From positions 9,323-14,501 of the forward strand of contig DMFQ01000126.1 of NCBI GenBank assembly GCA_003450555.1: a stretch of 5,179 nucleotides of DNA, in the 5' to 3' direction. This stretch comes from Ktedonobacter sp. (lineage in GTDB: Bacteria; Chloroflexota; Ktedonobacteria; Ktedonobacterales; Ktedonobacteraceae). The translations under genes were made by a program, and so were the position numbers. This document shows positions 1 through 4,957 of the stretch, piece by piece. Each line of letters begins with the position of its first letter. Position 1 is the stretch's first letter. The notes beneath the pieces were generated by a model. That model ran no database searches. It worked only from the letters and a program-made list of their open reading frames with translations, and had not been told where the DNA came from.

Positions 1-150
1 ACTTTTCTGGAGAGTGAACATTTTCTGCAAGCCTTCAGTAATAAGGGGCGCTTTGTCAAACTGCTCAATGATATGCCGATATCTGTCATTCTCAACCCCG
101 GCTGCGCGCTAATTGGAGCGGCAAGCCGTGGGTTGGAGAAATCGAAGTGA
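1..150 (+). CDS. glk: Glucokinase, C-terminal fragment (5' end outside window)
   Basis: This is an open frame from base 1 to the TGA at 148-150, giving the last 49 residues of a protein that begins outside the window. The tail contains 'AFSNKGRF', then 'MPISVILNP' and 'ALIGAA'. This is the C-terminal pattern of bacterial Glk-type glucokinase (PF02685, the E. coli Glk family): an 'F-x-NKGRF' helix, a 'hP(h)xVIxxP' strand, and a final 'GLhGAA' helix. The family phosphorylates glucose to glucose 6-phosphate with ATP in the cytoplasm. The ATP- and sugar-binding motifs lie upstream and cannot be checked. The next gene starts 39 bases downstream on the same strand, so the two may be co-transcribed. 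The family call rests on about 40 residues of pattern recognition and was not searched. Confidence 0.75.
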   Translation, partial: TFLESEHFLQAFSNKGRFVKLLNDMPISVILNPGCALIGAASRGLEKSK

Positions 151-180
151 ATGATATGCACAAAGACTGCTAAGACGAAA

Positions 181-185
181 GAGGG
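181..185 (+). promoter_or_regulatory. Shine-Dalgarno that sets the HAD hydrolase start
   Basis: GAGGG lies four bases before the ATG at 190. The earlier in-frame ATG at 151 sits directly against the glk stop codon and has only a distant GGAG upstream. The 13 extra residues it would add (rich in Lys and Thr) do not look like the family's N-terminus, whereas the product from 190 begins with the expected short lead into the first beta strand. Confidence 0.55.
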
Positions 186-189
186 AAAA

Positions 190-876
190 ATGTATACATT
201 GCCAAAGGCCATTACCTTTGATTGTTATGGAACGCTGATCGACTGGGAAGCAGAGATTCAGCAATATTTCGCGCTGAAATTAGTGGAGCACAATATTACG
301 GACGTAAACGCGCGCGCGTTGCAGAACTATTGGGAGGTGATGCAGTTTCAATACATCCAGGGGCCATACCTGCCTTACCGCCAGGTGCTGCGCGATACCA
401 TGAAGTTCGCCTTCGATCACTTTCACGTGCCCTATGCAGAGACCGATGTCGAGGAATTCGCCAATGCGATGGGCAGATGGAGGCCGTTTCCAGATACGCG
501 GGAGGCGATTCTTGAATTACAGAAGTATGTGAAGGTGGCGCTAATCACTAATACGGATGATGATATCATCCAGGAGACTGAAAAGACGATTGGTGTGAAG
601 TTTGATGCAATTATTACGGCCCAGCAGGCAGGGGCATACAAGCCTAGCCACAAAGGATTTCTTCTAGCGCAGGAGCGGTTAGGGTTGCCCAAAGAGGAAA
701 TCTGGCACGCTGGTTTTGGTTTCAAATACGATGTTGTGCCTGCCACCGAGCTTGGATACATAACGGTCTGGGTGAATCGACAGGGAGAAGTACGACCTGT
801 TGAGGTGAAGGAGACGTTTCTTGTGGGGGATATGCGGACGCTGGTTTATTTGTTTAAGGGGATTGCGGCTTCGTAG
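190..876 (+). CDS. HAD-superfamily hydrolase, L-2-haloacid dehalogenase (type II) lineage
   Basis: A 228-residue cytoplasmic protein, the usual size for type II haloacid dehalogenases. Motif I is 'FDCYGTL' with nucleophile Asp11. Tyr13 stands where HAD phosphatases carry the second Asp, as in true haloacid dehalogenases. An alpha-helical cap of about residues 20-95 follows. Motif II is 'LITN' with Thr120, motif III is Lys151 in 'YKPSHKGF', and motif IV has Asp181 before the conserved 'A-x-x-LGY-x-TVWVNR' stretch. Against the well-studied L-DEX YL enzyme, recalled from memory, the Arg that helps abstract halide aligns with Glu49. The Ser and Asn of the 'SSNAWD' loop align with Phe176 and Phe178. 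Fold and family are therefore clear, but dehalogenation is doubtful and the substrate is unknown. It follows glk closely, so a sugar-phosphate or metabolite-repair role is possible but unproven. Start 190 is chosen for its ribosome-binding site; 151 is the alternative. Confidence 0.85.
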   Translation: MYTLPKAITFDCYGTLIDWEAEIQQYFALKLVEHNITDVNARALQNYWEVMQFQYIQGPYLPYRQVLRDTMKFAFDHFHVPYAETDVEEFANAMGRWRPFPDTREAILELQKYVKVALITNTDDDIIQETEKTIGVKFDAIITAQQAGAYKPSHKGFLLAQERLGLPKEEIWHAGFGFKYDVVPATELGYITVWVNRQGEVRPVEVKETFLVGDMRTLVYLFKGIAAS

Positions 877-1071
877 GCTTTGCTGAGAGGGGCCACTTTG
901 TGCGTGATAAGGTGACATAAACAGAGACACGTGTTGGGGTGATAAGTAACCGGTTAATCATGCTATATTGGTCGTCATAATATCAGATGGTATGAAAAAG
1001 CAAAGCCAACGGCGGCTCTGTCACGTTTTTTATTACCCTTTTGCTCTTCGAGAAGTCGCTGTAGTCTGCTC

Positions 1072-1125
1072 AAAAAGACAGAAAGAAGAGGACGCCTCGC
1101 TTCACCAAGACGCCCCCTTCTCTCT
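1072..1125 (-). terminator. Rho-independent terminator of the minus-strand gene series
   Basis: Read on the minus strand, bases 1125-1106 pair with 1099-1080 across a six-base loop (1105-1100). All 20 positions pair if G-U pairs are allowed (five G-U pairs). The stem is followed by a U-rich run ending in five U (1076-1072). It starts 14 bases after the phosphoesterase stop codon. On the plus strand the same G-U pairs become A-C mismatches, so the structure works only for minus-strand RNA, which fits its position. Confidence 0.85.
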
Positions 1126-1139
1126 TCCCTCAAATTGTC

Positions 1140-2510
1140 TTAATGCACATTCAACGACACGTCATCGACGTACATATAATTGTAATAAGCTCCTCCATTA
1201 GCGTTCTCGTGATCCAGGAATTGGATGCCGATGGTTTGTCCTGCATAGGATGAGAGGTCGAAGCTCATCTGAATCCAGGTCTGGTCATTAGTGCTGTTTC
1301 TGAAGAGCTGTTTTATGATAGTCCCGCCGCTGTTTACTACGTCGGCCTCTTGCCAGGCGTAGGTGCTCGAGTCATTACTGGCGGGACTGTAGAAGAAGGT
1401 CAGGCTGGCTGTTTTTGTACCGGATGGAATCGATACCAACTGGTAGGCCGTTGAATCGCCTTGTTGAGCGCTACTGTAGCCCAATTTCAACGAATAGGAC
1501 CCGCTGTGCGCCTGGGTCGTCGAGCGTCTCGGGGGAGCTGCACCTCCATTGACCCATGCACTGCTGCTTGCCTCGAAGCTACTATTCTGGACCAGGTTAG
1601 AGCCGGGAGGCGCTGTAGGAGTTGAGGTAGAAGTACTCGTTGGAGTCGCTGTCGCTGTACTGGTAACGGTCGGCGATGGCGTCGGAGTATTGGTAGCAGT
1701 TGCCGTCGGTGATGGCGTATTGGTAGCGGTTGGTGATGGTGTCGCTGTATTAGTGGCAGTCGGTGTCGGCGTGGGGGCGCCACCTGAAGTGAAGAAGCTG
1801 GAGATGACGTGTCCACGACTATCGACTGGTGCGGGTAGGCCGATCGAATACATATAGTTCGTGCTCATGTCATCGATACCCATCGTTGTACCATAGGTCT
1901 GTCCACTGACAATGCCAGGGCCTGATAAAACGAATGGGACGTGGCGGGTGGTACCCTGTCCTGTACTGCCAAGACCATAGAAATTGTCAAAGCTAGTGTG
2001 ATCGTTCTGCGCCTCGTCTGACGTAATAGAGACGGCTGTATTACCGGCATAGTTGTTCTGCTGTAGCCATGTTTGTAACAGCCCAAAAGCCTGGTCATCC
2101 CAGCTGCTGGCCTGTTGATAGAGTCCTTGCGAGCTCGCATCGTCAGGGCTGGTGCTCTCGACTGAGCGTCCCTCAGCTTCAGTGATCGGCATGTAGATCA
2201 AAAAGCCATTGGGATTGGAGGCGTGGGCTGTGATAAAGTTTTCAACTTCTGTCACCCATTGCGTAGGTACGCCATTGATGTTTTTCCCGAGCGTGATTTG
2301 ATCGACATTGCCGTCGGTAATGTGGCCCGTTGGGTAGTCGCTACCTCCGATAACTGCGGTGTTCATACCATAGCTTTTAGCGACATCAAAGATTGACTGC
2401 TGGCCAAACTGTTCAGTGCCACCATACCAGATGTTCGTGTCGAGTCCATCGGGTTGTCCCCACACTTTTCCCGGTGCATCTGGTGTACGCCAGGCGGGAT
2501 AGGACCCCAC
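1140..2510 (-). CDS. Alkaline-phosphatase-superfamily phosphoesterase with PT linker and C-terminal binding domain; apparently 5'-truncated
   Basis: The 456-codon frame is read from a GTG at 2510. Residues 1-240 are the back part of an alkaline-phosphatase-superfamily domain (type I phosphodiesterase/nucleotide pyrophosphatase or sulfatase-like). Visible parts are 'SIFDVAKSYGMNTAVIGG' (39-56), 'WDDQAFGLL' with a probable metal ligand Asp139, 'SITSDE' with Asp165, and 'TRHVPFVLSGPGI' with His190. Residues 245-303 are a Pro/Thr/Ser linker. Residues 304-456 form a beta-sandwich domain of carbohydrate-binding/jelly-roll type, with 'NSSFE' near its start and 'YVDDVSL' at its end. Such layouts are exported enzymes, but no signal peptide is present. 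The GTG has no Shine-Dalgarno, and superfamily-like sequence ('HYQIAVGSYP') runs across and upstream of it in the same frame, with no ATG, GTG or TTG back to the stop at 2685-2687. The first metal-ligand Asp and the nucleophile region are absent. I read this as a gene that lost its 5' end; the start given is only the first possible one. It may be non-functional. Confidence 0.7.
   Translation of the reverse strand: MGSYPAWRTPDAPGKVWGQPDGLDTNIWYGGTEQFGQQSIFDVAKSYGMNTAVIGGSDYPTGHITDGNVDQITLGKNINGVPTQWVTEVENFITAHASNPNGFLIYMPITEAEGRSVESTSPDDASSQGLYQQASSWDDQAFGLLQTWLQQNNYAGNTAVSITSDEAQNDHTSFDNFYGLGSTGQGTTRHVPFVLSGPGIVSGQTYGTTMGIDDMSTNYMYSIGLPAPVDSRGHVISSFFTSGGAPTPTPTATNTATPSPTATNTPSPTATATNTPTPSPTVTSTATATPTSTSTSTPTAPPGSNLVQNSSFEASSSAWVNGGAAPPRRSTTQAHSGSYSLKLGYSSAQQGDSTAYQLVSIPSGTKTASLTFFYSPASNDSSTYAWQEADVVNSGGTIIKQLFRNSTNDQTWIQMSFDLSSYAGQTIGIQFLDHENANGGAYYNYMYVDDVSLNVH
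1602..1778 (-). repeat. Degenerate repeats encoding a Pro/Thr-rich interdomain linker
   Basis: About 177 bases encode some 59 residues made almost only of Pro, Thr, Ala, Ser and Asn, in short imperfect units such as 'PTATNT' and 'TPSP'. The plus strand shows matching imperfect units built on GTATTGGTAGC and GGTGATGG. It joins the phosphoesterase part to the C-terminal binding domain. Linkers of this kind are typical of exported multidomain enzymes in Chloroflexota and are often glycosylated; glycosylation here is inference. Confidence 0.8.
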
Positions 2511-2564
2511 GGCAATCTGGTAATGGTCGATGGGTGCATGGAAGAAGAAGAGTGAACGAGCGTT
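2511..2564 (-). other. Apparent truncation junction: phosphoesterase-like coding sequence upstream of its first start codon
   Basis: In the phosphoesterase frame, bases 2552-2511 read 'LFFFHAPIDHYQIA' and continue directly into the 456-codon frame. The segment 'HYQIAVGSYP' (2525-2496) matches the 'HYxIxxGxYP' segment that follows the nucleophile in nucleotide pyrophosphatase/phosphodiesterases. The similarity ends next to the membrane-protein stop codon (2566-2564). Farther upstream the membrane-protein frame is clearly the coding one, so the missing front of the enzyme is not hidden in another frame. A CTT/TTC triplet run (2551-2541) lies at the edge. Confidence 0.6.
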
Positions 2565-3442
2565 TAACGGCGCTTCATGCCTTGTAAGAGTCGCATTAAA
2601 GCGAGCAGAAAGCAGAGCAGGGATACTTGAGTGAGGTAAAAGTTTGTGCTTCCTGTGCCTATAGTAGGGACAGAGAGGAAAAGTTCAATAGCGGGTAGCA
2701 GTCCAAAGAGGAGAGTCAGACCGGGCTGTACGTTCCAGCACGAGGGTCGTGCCCACCAGACTAGCAGGCTGAGAACAAGCATCAATGCTGCTATACCGCT
2801 TTCAAACGCGCTCAAAGAACGATTTTCTGGCGGCGTGATGAAGAAGATGAGCGGGACGGCACAGATACTCCCAATGAGTGCCAGCCTGAAGAACCAGTGA
2901 TCCCATTTTGTGACGAATGTGTGCTCGATGGAAAAGCAAATAAAGGTGCCGAACAACGCACTACAAATGATGGCGTTCAACAGAGAAAAGATCGGCGTGC
3001 TGGGATCAAGCGAGCTAACGGGTACAAAGAGATTGATGCTTGTGAAAATGGCCCAGTTGGAGCCAAAAATAGCTCCCAGGCGGATCCACCTGGAGCGTGA
3101 GCTAATCGCGATCACAATCAGACAGCTAAAGGCCAGGAGTGTTTCGGATAATAGCACCAACCGGGCTTGAATGAGATGATTCACCCAGGCCAGAGTCAGC
3201 AGGCTTTCAACGCTCAATCCAAATGCCAACGTCATGGCAAAGAGCACTATGAAACGCGGCGTCCAGACGATGTTGACGGGGATCGTGGACACTATGGCTT
3301 GCTGCGTTTGACCTTCTTCTTGTTGATCGAGGCTGATACTCGAGTCTGGAACCTCTCCGGGTTTGCTGGTATCTTGCGCTGTGATACTCTCCATCTTAAG
3401 GTGTGCTTTCGTTTGCGATGTTCTTTGTCTATTGTAACGCAT
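2564..3442 (-). CDS. Multi-pass membrane protein, about eight helices, function unknown
   Basis: A 292-residue protein that I do not recognise. Residues 1-60 are a polar, Gln- and acid-rich tail, probably cytoplasmic. Eight hydrophobic segments follow at about 64-86, 95-113, 122-141, 151-171, 184-203, 213-230, 241-258 and 268-286. The protein ends in a short basic tail, 'GMKRR'. No catalytic motif or known signature is visible. It starts 36 bases after the second glycosyltransferase, so it could share that transcript and act in the same envelope pathway, for example as a membrane partner or transporter; this is inference from position. The start is uncertain: ATG 3442 is the first after an in-frame stop, but ATG 3394 (residue 17) may be the real one. 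Neither has a Shine-Dalgarno, and a promoter-like -10 element overlaps the first codons of the longer version. The phosphoesterase remnant begins almost at its stop codon. Confidence 0.8.
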   Translation of the reverse strand: MRYNRQRTSQTKAHLKMESITAQDTSKPGEVPDSSISLDQQEEGQTQQAIVSTIPVNIVWTPRFIVLFAMTLAFGLSVESLLTLAWVNHLIQARLVLLSETLLAFSCLIVIAISSRSRWIRLGAIFGSNWAIFTSINLFVPVSSLDPSTPIFSLLNAIICSALFGTFICFSIEHTFVTKWDHWFFRLALIGSICAVPLIFFITPPENRSLSAFESGIAALMLVLSLLVWWARPSCWNVQPGLTLLFGLLPAIELFLSVPTIGTGSTNFYLTQVSLLCFLLALMRLLQGMKRR

Positions 3443-3460
3443 GAGTCACATTTTTGAAAA
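3431..3460 (-). promoter_or_regulatory. Possible internal promoter before the membrane protein
   Basis: On the minus strand, TTTTCA (3460-3455) and TACAAT (3436-3431) are separated by 18 bases, giving 4/6 and 5/6 matches to the sigma-70 -35 and -10 consensus. RNA would begin near 3424, downstream of the ATG at 3442. If this promoter is used, the membrane protein would start at the ATG at 3394. Based on motif match only. Confidence 0.3.
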
Positions 3461-3478
3461 CCATTAACATCGCATGCT

Positions 3479-4168
3479 TCAGCGTACTTCAGACCAGAGC
3501 CATTCATACGTTGCGGGGTGTACTTTCAAGAGGTAAAGGATACGAATCACCATCACTGTTAGTTGCGTTCGCAGCAGGCCCCAGCGCTCGTGACGGCGCG
3601 CGGAAGTTTCTACTTCGTGAGATAGGAGGACGACCTGCCCATTTCTGCTCATACGTTCGCTGTAGTCCACGTCTTCCATAAATGGCCAGTCACGATGTCC
3701 GCCAAGTTGCTGAAATGTGCTGCGCCTGGTGAAAATACCCTGGTCTCCTGTGTAGCTTTTGGTGCGCAAAGAACGTTGGGTGACGTTTGCTCCAATGCGC
3801 TTGTAGATTGGACGCGTGTTGTCAAAGCGCATGCGAAAAGCTCCGCCGGTGACCTGTTCGTCCTGCATAACTTCTAGAAGCTCGTTGATGCCTGGTTGGT
3901 CAGGAATAGTGTCGGCATGAAGAAAGAGGAGGATATTCCCCCGTGTTGCTTGAACGCCAGCATTGAGTTGTCCGCCACGACCACGCTGCGCGCTCACTAC
4001 TGCTACATGTCGGTTGGCAAGGGCAACTGTAGCGTCTCTGCTACCGCCATCCACAACGACAACTTCGGCGGTGGGAGCGCGTTCTTTCACAGCAAGCAGG
4101 GTACGCTCAATGAGTTTTTCCTCGTTAAGCGTAGGGATAATGATTGAAAGTTGCGTGATAGCCTCCAT
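3479..4168 (-). CDS. Family 2 glycosyltransferase, TIGR04283 type (second of a tandem pair)
   Basis: A 229-residue soluble GT-A enzyme, the usual length for the TIGR04283 group ('rSAM/selenodomain-associated transferase 2', also named arsenosugar-biosynthesis glycosyltransferase in databases). Motifs in order are 'SIIIPTLNEE' (8-17), 'VVVDGGSRDAT' (37-47, nucleotide-binding Asp40), 'QRGRGGQLNAG' (61-71), 'LFLHADT' (81-87, DxD-like Asp86), 'GGAFRM' (108-113), 'GDQGIF' (141-146), 'MEDVDYS' (164-170, ED of the acceptor/base region) and 'RRHERWG' (191-197). No membrane anchor is seen. It presumably transfers a sugar from a nucleotide donor, but donor and acceptor are unknown. ATG 4168 is chosen because the family N-terminus starts only a few residues before 'SIIIP', and it leaves a 16-base gap after the upstream gene. 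An upstream ATG at 4231 would overlap that gene and add 21 unrelated residues. GTGAGG lies two bases before the ATG, which is closer than usual. Confidence 0.88.
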   Translation of the reverse strand: MEAITQLSIIIPTLNEEKLIERTLLAVKERAPTAEVVVVDGGSRDATVALANRHVAVVSAQRGRGGQLNAGVQATRGNILLFLHADTIPDQPGINELLEVMQDEQVTGGAFRMRFDNTRPIYKRIGANVTQRSLRTKSYTGDQGIFTRRSTFQQLGGHRDWPFMEDVDYSERMSRNGQVVLLSHEVETSARRHERWGLLRTQLTVMVIRILYLLKVHPATYEWLWSEVR

Positions 4169-4184
4169 AGCCTCACTCTCAGTT

Positions 4185-4868
4185 TTATCGTACGTCACTA
4201 TACATGCGTTGCAATTGAGCCGGTGAAACACCGAACTTATAGAGTGTGCGCATGTACCACATAAAAAGGACGCTGCGAAGTAGCCCCAACTTTTCGTGTC
4301 GTCTTGCCGATGTCGTGACGTAGAGAGGTAAGAGGGAGACTTTCCCTATCTTGCGCAGGCGCGTAATGATCTCCAAATCTTCCATCAGCGCTTGATTAGG
4401 GTAGCCGCCAACTGCCTGAAAACTGGTGGCACGGATAAAATATGCCTGGTCTCCGGTAAAAATAGTGCTCAGGCGCGAGCGCAGATTAGTGATACATGCC
4501 ACGAACCGGTAGGGCCATTGATTACAGTTAAAACAGAGCTGGAAGGCTCCACCGATGACTTCTGGTGACGCCAGAGATCGTTGTATAGCACTGAAAGCCT
4601 CGTCGGGGAGACGAGTGTCGGCGTGCAGGAAAAGAAGTACCTCTCCACGTGCCGCCGCCGCGCCTGCATTCATCTGAGTGGCACGGCCACGCGCTGAATG
4701 AATAACCTGTCCATAGCGTTGGGCAATGTTGATGGTGTTGTCAGTGCTTCCTCCGTCAACAATGAGCACTTCGCAATCGTACTGGGCGCACTGTACTATG
4801 AGATGGGCGAGTTGATCATCCAGCACCGCTTCCTCGTTTAGCACCGGTACAATGATCGAGAAGCGCAT
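4185..4868 (-). CDS. Family 2 glycosyltransferase, TIGR04283 type (first of a tandem pair)
   Basis: A 227-residue soluble GT-A glycosyltransferase and paralogue of the next gene. Motifs are 'SIIVPVLNEE' (4-13), 'LIVDGGSTDNT' (35-45, Asp38), 'ARGRATQMNAGA' (59-70), 'LFLHADT' (79-85, Asp84), 'IGGAFQL' (105-111), 'GDQAYFI' (129-135), 'LMEDLEI' (161-167) and 'ARRHEKLG' (188-195). The 'ARGRATQMNAG' loop matches the TIGR04283 consensus better than the 'QRGRGGQLNAG' of its neighbour, so this copy may be the more typical one. Both proteins end in Ser-(Glu/Asp)-Val-Arg. All catalytic motifs are intact in both, so neither is a decayed duplicate. The substrate is unknown. The family is often found near radical SAM genes, and a radical SAM tail lies directly upstream here. 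The ATG start is supported by a strong AGGAGG five bases before it. Confidence 0.9.
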   Translation of the reverse strand: MRFSIIVPVLNEEAVLDDQLAHLIVQCAQYDCEVLIVDGGSTDNTINIAQRYGQVIHSARGRATQMNAGAAAARGEVLLFLHADTRLPDEAFSAIQRSLASPEVIGGAFQLCFNCNQWPYRFVACITNLRSRLSTIFTGDQAYFIRATSFQAVGGYPNQALMEDLEIITRLRKIGKVSLLPLYVTTSARRHEKLGLLRSVLFMWYMRTLYKFGVSPAQLQRMYSDVR

Positions 4869-4873
4869 CGATC

Positions 4874-4879
4874 CCTCCT
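4874..4879 (-). promoter_or_regulatory. Strong Shine-Dalgarno of the first glycosyltransferase
   Basis: On the minus strand a perfect AGGAGG sits five bases before the ATG at 4868. It is the best ribosome-binding site in the window and fixes this start. Confidence 0.8.
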
Positions 4880-4892
4880 ATTTGCAGCAGCA

Positions 4893-4921
4893 AAGATAGC
4901 ATGAATAGAGAAGGGTATCGA
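4893..4921 (-). promoter_or_regulatory. Possible promoter of the glycosyltransferase genes
   Basis: On the minus strand, TCGATA (4921-4916) and TATCTT (4898-4893) are 17 bases apart, each 4/6 to the sigma-70 consensus. RNA would begin near 4886, just before the AGGAGG. The -35 lies in the loop of the hairpin and the spacer covers one of its arms. Weak motif match, supported mainly by spacing and position. Confidence 0.3.
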
Positions 4922-4940
4922 CATGATGCCCTTCTCTATT
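4904..4940 (-). terminator. Terminator-like hairpin between the radical SAM gene and the glycosyltransferases
   Basis: A perfect 12-base inverted repeat (4904-4915 with 4929-4940) has a 13-base centre that can add three more pairs (ATC/GAT). It begins 17 bases after the stop of the radical SAM gene, where a terminator is expected, and the closing arm is pyrimidine-rich. However, neither side is followed by a real U run, so it could instead be a partial terminator, an RNA-processing or stability hairpin, or a protein site. The single non-Watson-Crick position in the inner stem would be U-G in plus-strand RNA but C-A in minus-strand RNA. Confidence 0.5.
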
Positions 4941-4957
4941 TACGGGTCTCTCAATTC

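Noticed and set aside
968..996. Plus-strand promoter-like TTGGTC and TATGAA with 17-base spacing
   Set aside because: Both hexamers are weak and there is no credible plus-strand gene downstream.
1003..1036. Possible plus-strand terminator (AGCC/GGCT stem with a later run of six T)
   Set aside because: The stem has only four pairs and the T run begins seven bases after it, so it is too weak to call for the HAD transcript.
968..1201. Small plus-strand reading frame of 77 codons between the HAD hydrolase and the phosphoesterase
   Set aside because: No ribosome-binding site, no recognisable motif, and it runs through the minus-strand terminator and into the 3' end of the phosphoesterase. It reads like non-coding sequence.
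1602..1778. CRISPR array or minisatellite reading of the repeated region
   Set aside because: The units are short and degenerate, have no spacers and stay in frame, which fits a coding linker.
1549..1857. Plus-strand 102-codon frame rich in Val, Gly and Ala
   Set aside because: It is the antisense reading of the Pro/Thr linker repeats of the phosphoesterase; its low complexity is inherited from that strand.
4169..4231. Longer N-terminus (start 4231) for the second glycosyltransferase
   Set aside because: The 21 extra residues overlap the upstream gene and do not resemble the family, whose proteins begin just before the 'SIIIP' strand.
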